A stretch of 64,000 nucleotides of DNA from Pseudomonas sp. BCA17 (GTDB lineage: Bacteria; Pseudomonadota; Gammaproteobacteria; Pseudomonadales; Pseudomonadaceae): positions 248,001 to 312,000 of the forward strand of contig NZ_SGWI01000008.1 of the NCBI RefSeq assembly GCF_004519405.1, given 5' to 3'. The position numbers and the translations under genes are program-made. Below the pieces are notes generated by a model. The model did no database searches, had not been told where the DNA came from, and was given only the letters and a program-made list of their open reading frames with translations. How positions within the stretch are numbered: position 1 is the first letter of the stretch; every line of letters begins with the position of its first letter. Below, one piece after another: positions 8,013 to 17,192 of the stretch.

Positions 8013-8915
8013 TCAGTTGCGGCCGTCGGGCAGGATCAGATCGCGCAGGCCATCGCCGACCAAGTTGATGCCCAGCACCAGAATCATCAGGGCGACGCCG
8101 GGGATGGCGATGACCCATGGGGAAAAGAACATGTAGGGTTTGCCTTCAGCGATCATCAAACCCCAGGACGGCGTCGGCGGCTGCACGCCAACCCCGAGGA
8201 ACGACAGGGCCGACTCCAGCAGGATCGCGTGGGCCATTTCCAGAGTCGCGACAACGATCAGCGCACCGACCAGATTGGGCAGGATCTCACTGACCAGAAT
8301 GCGCAGGGTCGAGCAGCCAAGAGCCTGGGCCGACGCCACATATTCAGCATCGCGAATCTGTTGCACCGAGGCCCTGACCACCACCGCGAAGCGATCCCAT
8401 AACAGGCAGCCGAGCAGCACGATGACCACTTTCAGTGAACCGCCCATCAGCGAGGCCGAGGCCAGCGCGACCATCACGACCGGCATCGCCAGCCGGGTGG
8501 TGATCAGGTAGCTGATAAACGTATCGACCTTGCCGCCGTAGTAGCCCGCCAACAGCCCCATGACCGTGCCGATAAAGCCGGAAATCAGCGCCGCCGCAAT
8601 GCCGATGAACAGCGAGATACGTGCGCCGTAGAGCAGCCGCGACAGGTAGTCACGGCCCAGCTTGTCGGTGCCGAGAACGAACTCCCAGGTGCCGTTGGCC
8701 ATCCATACCGGCGGTTTCATGCGCAGCATCACGTCTTGCGCATAAGGGTCGTAAGGTGCCAGCCACGGCGCGAACAGCGCACCGGCCAAGATGATCAGCA
8801 ACAACACTGCGCCGATGGCGAAACCACGGTGACGGAAGCTCTTGCCAAGTACCCGGCTCAGGCTGCTCGGTGGTGGCAGGTAGTCATTGATTGCAAGGGT
8901 CGTGGGGGTGCTCAT
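8013..8915 (-). CDS. Peptide ABC transporter permease (DppC/OppC type)
   Basis: A 300-residue inner-membrane protein. The N-terminal OppC-type segment ends in one membrane helix (about 35-55), followed by a periplasmic loop containing FVLGTDKLGRDYLSRLLYGARISL, a DppC hallmark. About five further helices follow. The EAA loop that docks on the ATPases is ASAQALGCSTLRILVSEILPN. The start at 8915 has a strong TAGGAGG. It lies 9 bases after the partner permease gene. The pair forms the translocation channel. Confidence 0.93.
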   Translation of the reverse strand: MSTPTTLAINDYLPPPSSLSRVLGKSFRHRGFAIGAVLLLIILAGALFAPWLAPYDPYAQDVMLRMKPPVWMANGTWEFVLGTDKLGRDYLSRLLYGARISLFIGIAAALISGFIGTVMGLLAGYYGGKVDTFISYLITTRLAMPVVMVALASASLMGGSLKVVIVLLGCLLWDRFAVVVRASVQQIRDAEYVASAQALGCSTLRILVSEILPNLVGALIVVATLEMAHAILLESALSFLGVGVQPPTPSWGLMIAEGKPYMFFSPWVIAIPGVALMILVLGINLVGDGLRDLILPDGRN

Positions 8916-8924
8916 GTAAGCCTC

Positions 8925-9842
8925 CTAGCGCACGCGAATGCGCGGGTCGAGCAGTGCGTTCAGCACATCGGCCAGCAAGGTGAGGATGATGTAGATCACC
9001 GCAATCAGAAGGACCACGGCCTGTACCACCGGAAAGTCATCACGGGCGATGGCGTCCCAGGCGAGTTGTCCGATGCCTTGCAGGGAGAACACGGTTTCAA
9101 TCACCACCGAACCGCCGAGCATGAAGCCGAACTCCACCGCCGCCAGCGCGACTACCGGAATCAAGGCGTTGCGCAGTGCGTGCTTGAACAGCACGCGGGC
9201 AGGGCGCAGGCCCTTGGCACGGGCGGTGCGGATGTAATCGGAGCTGAGTACATCAAGCATACCGGCGCGGGTCAGACGCATGATTGCCGGCGTCGCGTAG
9301 TAGCCCAAGGCAATGGCCGGCATGACGAAGTGCAGCAAGGTCGAGTTGCCGGACACCGGCAGCCACTTGAGTGTCACCGCGAACACCACGACCAACATCA
9401 GCGCAAACCAGAAACTCGGCATCGCCTGACCCAGCACCGCGATGCTCAAGGCCAGACGGTCAACCCAGGTGTCGCGTTTGACCGCCGCCAGCACGCCCAG
9501 TGGAATCGCCACCAGCAATGCGATACCCAGCGCCATGGCACCTAACCCGAGAGTAATCGGCAAGCGGCTGGCAACGAGGTTGTAGACCGACTCCTGAAAG
9601 AAAAAAGAGTTGCCCAGGTCCAGCCGCAGCAAATCGCCCAGCCAGTTGAAGTACTGGGTCGGTAGCGGTTTGTTCAAACCGTATTGCACGCGGATCTGTT
9701 CGATCTGTTCGCTGGTGGCTTCCGGTCCGCCAATGGCCGTGGCCAGGTCGCCGGACAGATGCAAAAGAGAAAAGCTGATCACCGACACGGTAATGGCAAC
9801 GCACATAGCGATGCCTAGACGGCGCAGAAGGAATCCAAGCAT
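8925..9842 (-). CDS. Peptide ABC transporter permease (DppB/OppB type)
   Basis: A 305-residue inner-membrane protein with an N-terminal signal-anchor helix (LGIAMCVAITVSVISFSLLH), the characteristic periplasmic segment GLNKPLPTQYFNWL, and about five more helices. The EAA motif is RTARAKGLRPARVLFKHALRN. The ATG at 9842 is preferred over an upstream TTG at 9863 because GAGGAAA lies 8 bases before it. It is the first permease of the operon, about 100 bases after the binding-protein gene. Confidence 0.93.
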   Translation of the reverse strand: MLGFLLRRLGIAMCVAITVSVISFSLLHLSGDLATAIGGPEATSEQIEQIRVQYGLNKPLPTQYFNWLGDLLRLDLGNSFFFQESVYNLVASRLPITLGLGAMALGIALLVAIPLGVLAAVKRDTWVDRLALSIAVLGQAMPSFWFALMLVVVFAVTLKWLPVSGNSTLLHFVMPAIALGYYATPAIMRLTRAGMLDVLSSDYIRTARAKGLRPARVLFKHALRNALIPVVALAAVEFGFMLGGSVVIETVFSLQGIGQLAWDAIARDDFPVVQAVVLLIAVIYIILTLLADVLNALLDPRIRVR

Positions 9843-9941
9843 GGCAAGTTTCCTCGTATCCAATAGATGGCAGGTGTGAGGACGTGGGCGTGGGGAGTCC
9901 GCAAGCCACGGTACCTCTCGATCAATCCGTGCGGTTGCGGA

Positions 9942-11462
9942 TTACTTCCAACTGGACTGAACGAAACGCGGCAGCTCATCCGGGTACGGCGTGAACGCGA
10001 GTTCGGAGGAGTAGGCGTAGTTCATCGAGTAGTTGAACAGCGGCGCCCAGTAGGCCTGTTCGCTGATGCGCTGCAAGGCCTTGCGGTAGTTGTCCTTGCG
10101 CACTTGCGGGTCGAGGGCATTGTCGGCGGTCTGCAACCAGCCCTGGACTTGTGGGTCTTTGATGTTGTCGTCCGGATTGCCCTTGAACCAGGTGCCGGCT
10201 GACGCGGAGGTGTCGAGGATCGAGAACGAGCCCCAGGCCTGAAACGACATTGGCACCTTGCCGCCACGTTGCTGATCGCGCAGGGCGGCGTACTTCAAGT
10301 AGCGCAGCTTGGCGTTGATGCCCACCGCGCGCAGGTTGCCGATGATGGCTTCGACGTAATCACGGTCGCGATAAGCGAAGATTTCTGTTTCGAAGCCATT
10401 TGGGTAACCGGCTTCGGCGAGCAGCGCCTTGGCCTTGGCGGGGTCATAGTTGTAGACCGTGGCCGCGGTGGTATCGCAACCGAACTGGCCTGGATAACAG
10501 GCAACCTGCAAGGGTTTGGCTTCGCCACCTACCAATTGCGTGGCCAGCGCATTGCGGTTGATCGCATGGTTGATGGCCTGACGCACCTTGAGGTTCTTCA
10601 TCGGCGAGTTTTCCGTTGAGGTGCCCCGAGCATCAAGAATCAGGAAGCCGATGCGCATGGTTTCGCTGCTGGTCACGGTCAGGTTCGGCATGCCTTTGAG
10701 GTCTACGGCCTGATCCGAGGTCACACGCCAGGTCCAATCGACACCATCGGTCATCAATTCGGCCAGGCGGGTTTCTGCATCCGGGATCACCCGGAACGTG
10801 AGGTGGCCGATATGTGGCTTGCCTTGTGGGCTGTCCGGAAAGTAGTCCTTGTTGATCTCCATGGTCACGCCTTCGCCAGCCACCACCGACACGGCTTTAT
10901 ACGGCCCGGTACCCATTGGTTTGCGACTGAATTCGGCCAGGCCGACCTTCTCGAAGTACTGCTTGGGGAACATAGGAACGGCGTTGGACAGGTATTCCAA
11001 TGCCGGAGGAAAAGGCTTCTTCAAATACAGGCGGACACTGTAGTCACCGGTTTTTTCAGCGCTCTTGATCCAGTCTACGTTTTGCACGGTAACGACTTTC
11101 GCCTCGGGCGATACCACGTAGTTGAGGGTGAACACTACGTCGTCGGCCGTGAAGGCGTCGCCGTTGTGAAATTTGACGCCCTTGCGCAGCTCAAAATCGA
11201 TTGTGGTGTCGTCGACCTGTTTCCAACTGGTGGCCAGCATGGGTTTGTATTCGCCGCTGTTGGGATCGCGGTAGATCAGGTTGTCCCAGATCAGCCGGCC
11301 GAGAATCACGCCTTCGCGCAAATCGTTGTGATAGGGGCTGATGTTTTCAGGCTCGCTGTCGGAAGCGTAAACCAGGGTGTCGTTGGCTTTACCGGCGTAA
11401 GCCGGAAAACTGCTGATGAAGCCCATCAGCGCAATACAGCAGGCGAAACCTTTGATGCCCAT
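9942..11462 (-). CDS. Peptide ABC transporter substrate-binding protein (SBP family 5)
   Basis: A 506-residue periplasmic protein of the DppA/OppA family. Residues 1-23 form a signal peptide ending PAYA before GKANDTL. The family core follows: DSEPENISPYHND near the N-terminus, then the SBP_bac_5 segments around FELRKGVKFHNGDAFTADDVVFTLNYV, and a long C-terminal lobe. It is the first gene of the six-to-seven-gene minus-strand transport operon and captures the substrate for the two permeases. Substrate cannot be read from sequence; the two M20 hydrolases downstream point to a dipeptide, modified peptide or N-acyl amino acid. Confidence 0.94.
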   Translation of the reverse strand: MGIKGFACCIALMGFISSFPAYAGKANDTLVYASDSEPENISPYHNDLREGVILGRLIWDNLIYRDPNSGEYKPMLATSWKQVDDTTIDFELRKGVKFHNGDAFTADDVVFTLNYVVSPEAKVVTVQNVDWIKSAEKTGDYSVRLYLKKPFPPALEYLSNAVPMFPKQYFEKVGLAEFSRKPMGTGPYKAVSVVAGEGVTMEINKDYFPDSPQGKPHIGHLTFRVIPDAETRLAELMTDGVDWTWRVTSDQAVDLKGMPNLTVTSSETMRIGFLILDARGTSTENSPMKNLKVRQAINHAINRNALATQLVGGEAKPLQVACYPGQFGCDTTAATVYNYDPAKAKALLAEAGYPNGFETEIFAYRDRDYVEAIIGNLRAVGINAKLRYLKYAALRDQQRGGKVPMSFQAWGSFSILDTSASAGTWFKGNPDDNIKDPQVQGWLQTADNALDPQVRKDNYRKALQRISEQAYWAPLFNYSMNYAYSSELAFTPYPDELPRFVQSSWK

Positions 11463-11636
11463 GCCGTCGTCTCCGTTGGCGAGAGTGGTTGAATCAAAGG
11501 GCAGCGAATCGCAAATGCGTAAAGGAGGATAAGAAGGTCAGGCAGGTGTTTTTTTGATCTGGACACGAATGTAAGGAAAGGCTATCAATGCCACAAGAAT
11601 AATATTTCGATGCTTACGTTGCCTAAAAGGCAATTC

Positions 11637-12566
11637 ATGGGGGCGCCGATGCAGTTGTATGGTGTGCAGTCCACGGCACTGCGCTATTTTCTGGAAGTAG
11701 CGCGATGCGGATCGGTCAGCGAAGCCTCGGTGCGCTTGAATGTCGCTGCGTCAGCCGTGAGCCGACAAATTTCCAAGCTTGAGTTGGCCCTGGGGGCCAG
11801 CCTGTTTGAGCGCCGCGCCCGGGGCATGGTGCTGAGCGAGGCGGGGGCACGACTGGCGGCTTACGCGCGCAAGTCGCAGCTTGAAGCCGAGCAAGTGGTG
11901 CTGGAAATCACCGAGCTGCATGGCTTGCAACGGGGTCATGTGCACGTTGCCTGCTCGGAAGGATTTGCACTGGAATACATGCCCAGGTGCATCAGCGCGT
12001 TCAGGCGTGAGTATCAGGGCATTCATTTCACACTGGAGGTCTGTGCGCCCGCGCAAGCGACTGAGAAGGTTCGTTCCGGCGAAGCCGATCTGGCGATGAC
12101 CTTCAGCCTGATGCCGCAAAAGGAAATCAAGGTCGAACATGTCCTCAGCGGGGCGATTTTTGCCGTGGTCGCCAACTCTCATCCCTTGGCCGGGCGTGAA
12201 GCGGTCAGCCTCGCCGAGTTGCAACCCTGGCCCATCGCATTACCGAAAGCCGATACGACGATACGCCAGCTGTTCGACATCTGCTGCGGCGTACAGGGGT
12301 TGTTGTTCGACCCGGTGTTGACGACTAACTACGTTGCCGCGCTTTATAGCTTCGTCCGCGAAGAGGGCGTAATCAGCCTGGCCAGCGAAATGACCTTGCA
12401 CAAGCAAGTGGCAGACAAGGTACTTCAATGCTTGCCGATTCTCGATGAAGGCATGCAGGCACGGCGAATCGAACTGCAAAGCATGGCTGGACGCAATTTA
12501 CCGGCTGCGGTTTCTGCGTTTAGGGATTTTTTGATTGCTGAGTTGGAGAGTGAGGGGGCTGGTTGA
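11637..12566 (+). CDS. LysR-type transcriptional regulator
   Basis: A 309-residue regulator from the ATG at 11637, chosen because AAAAGG lies 6 bases upstream; ATGs at 11610 and 11649 are alternatives. The N-terminal winged helix-turn-helix reads LRYFLEVARCGSVSEASVRL then VAASAVSRQISKLE, the classical LysR pattern. The rest is a periplasmic-binding-protein-like effector domain. The gene diverges from the peptide-transport operon, and LysR regulators usually act on the divergent neighbour, so it is the likely regulator of that operon. The 174-base gap between the two starts would hold the operators. Confidence 0.9.
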   Translation: MGAPMQLYGVQSTALRYFLEVARCGSVSEASVRLNVAASAVSRQISKLELALGASLFERRARGMVLSEAGARLAAYARKSQLEAEQVVLEITELHGLQRGHVHVACSEGFALEYMPRCISAFRREYQGIHFTLEVCAPAQATEKVRSGEADLAMTFSLMPQKEIKVEHVLSGAIFAVVANSHPLAGREAVSLAELQPWPIALPKADTTIRQLFDICCGVQGLLFDPVLTTNYVAALYSFVREEGVISLASEMTLHKQVADKVLQCLPILDEGMQARRIELQSMAGRNLPAAVSAFRDFLIAELESEGAG

Positions 12567-12675
12567 GAAGGGGAGGTTGTTTGGGGGGCGCTCTAGGGCT
12601 AAAACAAACGCTAGGAGTACTTCATGACTCTATTGGGTATTCTCACGATCGACCTTGGGGGGGTTATTGATCTCG

Positions 12676-12750
12676 CTGGATTTCAGGCAAAAAAAAGACG
12701 TCCATGGACGTCTTTTTTGATCATTTGGTGGGCCGGGGTAATTTGAATTC
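12676..12750. repeat. Left attachment site (attL) of the ssrA island
   Basis: CTGGATTTCAGGCA (12676-12689), then seven A, GACGTCC, one variable base and TGGACGTCTTT (to 12715), repeats the sequence at 29802-29842 with one substitution and one missing base. The similarity continues, more weakly, through a TGGTGG-GCCGGGG stretch (about 12726-12738) that matches the complement of the tmRNA 3' end. It is thus a duplicated end of ssrA with its terminator, marking the left junction of an island of about 17 kb. Confidence 0.8.
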
Positions 12751-12966
12751 GATAGGTAAGCAATTGATTTATATTGTTAATGCCTGTTTTTGTTTTTAGT
12801 TGGAATACCAATTGGAATACTGCACTCCACTTGACCATCCGCTTGCATTCGATCTGATCAGCACGCTTCGTAACCATGATTGGCAGTGAACTGCCCATAA
12901 CCGCGCTTCGCGCTGCTAGACAGACCTGCACGGTTAAGTCGGTTACAAGCCTAACCTGCGCGTTTT
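12751..12966. other. Non-coding left end of the island with candidate integrase arm sites
   Basis: No gene is supported here. Two direct repeats, GGAATACC (12802-12809) and GGAATACT (12814-12821), lie 12 bases apart. They resemble GGGATACC repeats at 29721-29728 and 29733-29740, also 12 bases apart, beside the integrase at the other end. The symmetric placement suggests binding sites for the integrase arm-binding domain. Confidence 0.4.
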
Positions 12967-13130
12967 TTAGGTCGCCTGACCACGGGCGATCAGTTCCTGC
13001 CGTTGCTCTTCGGTCAGGTGCAGCGTTTTTGCCGTCGCTTCCTGAGTATCCCGCGTAGACGCTCCTTCTGGCTTGGCCGCTAAAAACGCAGCACTGCTCG
13101 ATGAACTGGTCGTAAGAGGGAGTAGGCATC
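12967..13130 (-). pseudogene. Small frameshifted gene of unknown function
   Basis: A minus-strand ATG at about 13130 with a good GGGAG upstream opens MPTPSYDQFIEQC. About a dozen codons later the reading must slip by one base to continue as AAFLAAKPEGAST and end in HLTEEQRQELIARGQAT, which looks like genuine coding sequence for a charged C-terminal helix. Without the shift the start frame runs on into low-quality sequence. The slip point is near GAGCAGTGCTGC (about 13090-13100). The product would be a soluble protein of about 54 residues that I do not recognise. Either a decayed gene or a chance reading. Confidence 0.35.
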
Positions 13131-13333
13131 TTGTCTCCCATTGGTGTAGGTATTTCTCGGGGTGAGTCACCCGGGCAGCTTCCAGGAGAGGGTGAAATCT
13201 CGGCAGACCAACTGAGCAGTCTCAACGAACGTAGTGGGGTATCCTATGGCATTTTTTGCACGGGCATCTTTCAGGTGCTTCGCTGCACCCAATTAGCACT
13301 CCGTTCGACGTTGTGACAGGAACCAAAATACCT

Positions 13334-15880
13334 ATGGCAAGCGCCAAATTAACACTCGCACGGCTTGAAAATCTCTTGCTGACAGCCTGTGATGACCTAC
13401 GTGGCAACATGGATGCCAGCGAGTACAAGGAATACATTTTCGGCATGCTGTTCCTCAAGCGTGCCAGCGATTTATTCGATCAGCGGCGCGAAGAGATTAC
13501 CGCAGAAGGCAAGGCCAATGGTCTGAGCGAGAATGACATCAAGGCCCACCTTGAGGACCCTGATCAGTATTCCGGCAAATATTTCTTCGTACCGGAGCGG
13601 GCTCGATGGAATCAGGGCTGGGTCGATAGCACCTGGAATCTGCACCCGGCTCTCAAACACGTCAAAGAAAACGTTGGCACGGCCCTCAACAAAGCGCTTG
13701 AAGCATTGGAAGAGGCCAATCCCGAGGCGTTGCAGGATGTGCTTAAACATATCAACTTCAACAAAAAAATCGGCCAGAACACGCTGGATGACGACACACT
13801 GGTCAACTTTATTCAGAACTTTGAAAAAATTCCGCTGCGCGACGAAGACTTCGAATTCCCAGACCTACTGGGCACTGCCTATGAATGGCTGATCAAACAC
13901 TTTGCCGACTCTGCAGGGAAGAAGGCTGGCGAGTTCTACACTCCGGCTGAAGTGGTGCGTATCTGTGTTGAGATCTGTGACCCTAGGGAGGACATGAGCG
14001 TGTACGACCCCACTGTGGGGTCGGGCGGCATGCTAATCCAGGCGCGTGATTACCTGCGCGAGTGTGGTGCCGATGCCTCCGAGCTGGCGCTGTTTGGTCA
14101 GGAAAAGATGGGCACCACCTGGTCTATCTGCAAAATGAACATGCTGTTGCACGGCATCTCTCACGCGGTGATTCGCCAGCAAGACACCTTGCGCGAGCCT
14201 CAACACCGAGATGAGCGTGAACATGACCATCTCAAGCGTTTCGATCGAGTGCTGGCCAACCCTCCGTTCAGCCAGAACTACATCAAGAAAGACATCAAAT
14301 TCCCGGGGCGCTTTCCGGTGTGGATGCCCGAAAAGGGCAAAAAAGCCGATCTGATGTTTGTGCAGCACATGCTAGCCGTGCTCAAAAGCGATGGTCGGAT
14401 GGCGACGGTAATGCCCCATGGCGTGCTGTTCCGCGGCGGTGAAGAGCGTGAGGCGCGCAAATACTTTATTGAAAAGGGTTATCTCGAAGCAATAGTTGGC
14501 CTGCCGAGTAACCTGTTCTATGGCACTGGAATTCCTGCCTGCATTCTGGTGCTGAATAAGGCCGGGGCGGCTGACCGTGACCATGTGCTGTTTATCAACG
14601 CCGACCGTGAGTACCGCGAAGGCAAGGCGCAGAACCACCTGCGGCCGGAAGACATTGATAAGATCGTGCACACCTACCGGGCAGGTGAGAACGTTCCTGG
14701 GTATGCGCAACGAATTCCTGTGGCTGACATTCGTGCGGAAGACTTCAACTGCAATATTCGACGCTATGTGGATAATGCTCCGCCACCCGAGCCCCACGAT
14801 GTGCGGGCCCATTTGCACGGCGGTGTGCCGGTCAGCGAGATCAATTCGCTCGAGCACTTCTGGCAAAACTATGCCGGTTTGCGTGACAGTTGTTTTATAC
14901 CCCGCGCCTTGCCGGCCAGCGGCGTAGCCTATGCCGACTTCTCGACTGAGCTGCAAAATAAACGCGCCATTGCCGAGTTTGTTAACGCACACCCTGGCGT
15001 CACTCAGCGCCAAGCCCAATTTATGGCCGAGCTGCAAAGTTGGTGGCGACAGCACTTGCCCGTCATCGAAGCACTGGCGCCGGATACTAAGAACCAGCAA
15101 GCTCGCGCCAACAATGTCTACCAGATGCGCGCCACCTTGCTGGACAGCATCGAGCGCACTTTTGCGGGTCAGCACTTGCTGAATCGCTATCAAGTGCGCG
15201 GCGCCTTTGCCAACTATTACAAGCTGCTGGCAGCCGATTTTAAATCCATCGCTGCCAGCGGTTGGGGGCCGGAGCTGATTCCTAACGAGGATATTCTGCA
15301 AAGCCAGTTCCCCGAAGTGTTGGCTGAACTGGAGCAACAGCACAGCCGCTTGGCAGAACTGCAAGCGCTATTTGCCGCTGCGGGCGAAGAAGATTTTGAA
15401 GATGCGGACGACACTGGCGTGCTGCCAGCCGATGAAGTGAAAACCCTCAGGTCCAGCCTGAAAGAAGCTCGTGGGTTGATGAAACTGGCCAAGCGCGATG
15501 CTAGTTTTGGCGACTGGCAAAGTCACCAGCGTGAGGGCGAGCGCATTGAGGCGCAACTGGCTCGCCATAAAGCGCTGGAAGACGAAGCGAAAAATCTCAA
15601 AGCGCTGATCAAGACGACTGAGCAAAGTCGTGATGAGTTGGTGGAAAAAGCTCGTGAGAAGATCAGCAGCGACGACGCCCGCGTGGTGATTGTCGAGCGG
15701 CTGGGTAAAATGCTGTTCGACAGCTACCGCCAGTATCTGCGAGCGGATCAGCGGGCTTGTGTTGCCGCGATTGAGAACCTGTGGGGCAAGTATGCGGTGA
15801 CGGCCAAGCAGATTGAGACCGAGTGCGATGAGGCGGTACAGGCGTTGCAGGCGTTTTTGGTGGAGTTGGGGTATGAGTGA
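13334..15880 (+). CDS. hsdM: Type I restriction-modification system, DNA methyltransferase subunit HsdM
   Basis: An 848-residue N6-adenine methyltransferase. The N-terminal HsdM helical domain covers about residues 5-180, followed by the catalytic domain. GEFYTPAEVV precedes the SAM-binding motif DPTVGSGGML (225-234), and the catalytic motif NPPF is at 309-312. The protein is longer than classical HsdM (about 500-530 residues), with a C-terminal, largely helical and charged extension probably forming coiled coil (about 690-800). The ATG at 13334 is chosen since it starts the conserved domain and AGGAA lies upstream. Its stop overlaps hsdS by eight bases. With HsdS it methylates the recognition site; with HsdR as well it restricts foreign DNA. 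Confidence 0.95.
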   Translation: MASAKLTLARLENLLLTACDDLRGNMDASEYKEYIFGMLFLKRASDLFDQRREEITAEGKANGLSENDIKAHLEDPDQYSGKYFFVPERARWNQGWVDSTWNLHPALKHVKENVGTALNKALEALEEANPEALQDVLKHINFNKKIGQNTLDDDTLVNFIQNFEKIPLRDEDFEFPDLLGTAYEWLIKHFADSAGKKAGEFYTPAEVVRICVEICDPREDMSVYDPTVGSGGMLIQARDYLRECGADASELALFGQEKMGTTWSICKMNMLLHGISHAVIRQQDTLREPQHRDEREHDHLKRFDRVLANPPFSQNYIKKDIKFPGRFPVWMPEKGKKADLMFVQHMLAVLKSDGRMATVMPHGVLFRGGEEREARKYFIEKGYLEAIVGLPSNLFYGTGIPACILVLNKAGAADRDHVLFINADREYREGKAQNHLRPEDIDKIVHTYRAGENVPGYAQRIPVADIRAEDFNCNIRRYVDNAPPPEPHDVRAHLHGGVPVSEINSLEHFWQNYAGLRDSCFIPRALPASGVAYADFSTELQNKRAIAEFVNAHPGVTQRQAQFMAELQSWWRQHLPVIEALAPDTKNQQARANNVYQMRATLLDSIERTFAGQHLLNRYQVRGAFANYYKLLAADFKSIAASGWGPELIPNEDILQSQFPEVLAELEQQHSRLAELQALFAAAGEEDFEDADDTGVLPADEVKTLRSSLKEARGLMKLAKRDASFGDWQSHQREGERIEAQLARHKALEDEAKNLKALIKTTEQSRDELVEKAREKISSDDARVVIVERLGKMLFDSYRQYLRADQRACVAAIENLWGKYAVTAKQIETECDEAVQALQAFLVELGYE

Positions 15881-17192
15881 GGATGTCGTAAGCGGGTGGC
15901 ACTCCTCAAACTTTGGCGCTCTCTGCTTTCGCATAGTGAACGGTGGGACGCCTGAGACTGGCAATCCGGCTTATTGGAACGGCGAGACGCCTTGGATAAC
16001 CGGAGCTGACTTCACAGCCAACGGAGTAGGGGAGTTTCGGCGTTTTGTGTCTGAAGCGGGCATTCGAGGCAGTGCTACATCAGTGGTCAAACAAGGGAAT
16101 CTCTTGGTTGTGACGCGTACCGGGGTTGGCAAGTTAGCGATCGCGCCTTGCGATATCGCAATCAGCCAAGATATCTCTGGTGTCTACATCAATACTGACC
16201 GAGCTGAGACGAGTTTTGTCTATTACCTGTTGTTCCGCGAACTTGACGAATTGAAGAAGCTGAACCAAGGCACGAGTATTAATGGAATTATTCGCTCTGA
16301 TCTTGAAAAGCATATTGTCCGGTTTCCCGTATCCAAATATATACAAAGAAAAATCGCGGAAATTCTTCGGAGTATGGATGCCGCCATCGAGAAAACCGAA
16401 GCCCTGATCGCCAAGTACCAGCAAGTTAAGGCCGGTCTGCTGCATGACTTGTTCAATCGTGGTGTGTTGCCCAATGGCCAACTGCGCCCCCCGCGCGAGC
16501 AAGCACCTGAGCTTTATCAGGAAACGGCAATTGGTTGGATCCCGAAGGAGTGGGAGCTTAAAGATGCTTCAATGGTTCTTGAATCGGTTGCTGATGGTCC
16601 ATTTGGTTCGAATCTGAAAACAGAGCACTACGTTGTCGATCCTGGTGTCCGGGTGGTTCGACTGCAAAATATAGTAAAGCATGAGTACAACGACGGCGAT
16701 AAGGCCTACATATCAGATAGGCATGCGGTTTTTTTGGTCAGAAATAAAGTTGTTGGTGGTGACGTCCTGATAGCAGGGTTGGGTGAGGATCGTTATCCGG
16801 TTGGTAGAGCTTGTACATATCCAGCGTATTTGCCTCCTGCAGTCAACAAAGCAGACTGTTTTCGCGCTCGGTGCATAACTGGAGTGATGCAAAACAGATT
16901 TTTTATGCTGTTCTTGAACAGCGAGTTGGCGCGGCGACAGATTAGACGGTATGAGCAAGGTGTCACGCGGCCACGAATCAATACGGGAAACTTGAAACGA
17001 TTGGTTATTGGCGTGCCAAGAATCAATGAGCAGGTCACTATTATTAAGAGGTTTGAAGCCGCTCAAGCGTATATTCATAGACTGCAGGCAAGTGTTGAAA
17101 GTCTAAAAGCCCGAAAGCTCGGCTTAATGCAAGACCTCCTCACCGGCAAAGTCCCAGTCAAGGTCGATGCTCCGGAGACAGCCGATGCCTGA
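15873..17192 (+). CDS. hsdS: Type I restriction-modification system, specificity subunit HsdS
   Basis: A 439-residue protein with the two-target-domain layout of HsdS. The first target-recognition domain is about residues 10-150 and opens RIVNGGTPETGNPAYWNGETPWITGADF. The central conserved helical spacer is about 150-210 (QRKIAEILRSMDAAIEKTEA). The second recognition domain is about 225-380. The C-terminal spacer ends ARKLGLMQDLLTGKVPV. The start ATG at 15873 lies inside the end of hsdM (8-base overlap), so translation is coupled. Each target domain sets one half of a bipartite DNA site; the site itself cannot be predicted by eye. Confidence 0.94.
   Translation: MSEDVVSGWHSSNFGALCFRIVNGGTPETGNPAYWNGETPWITGADFTANGVGEFRRFVSEAGIRGSATSVVKQGNLLVVTRTGVGKLAIAPCDIAISQDISGVYINTDRAETSFVYYLLFRELDELKKLNQGTSINGIIRSDLEKHIVRFPVSKYIQRKIAEILRSMDAAIEKTEALIAKYQQVKAGLLHDLFNRGVLPNGQLRPPREQAPELYQETAIGWIPKEWELKDASMVLESVADGPFGSNLKTEHYVVDPGVRVVRLQNIVKHEYNDGDKAYISDRHAVFLVRNKVVGGDVLIAGLGEDRYPVGRACTYPAYLPPAVNKADCFRARCITGVMQNRFFMLFLNSELARRQIRRYEQGVTRPRINTGNLKRLVIGVPRINEQVTIIKRFEAAQAYIHRLQASVESLKARKLGLMQDLLTGKVPVKVDAPETADA

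Noticed and set aside
12624..12743. A 39-codon plus-strand frame (ATG at 12624 with TAGGAG) crossing the left attachment site
   Set aside because: Only its first half lies outside the repeat; the second half simply translates the attachment repeat. It could be the truncated start of a gene cut by the island, but there is too little to support it.
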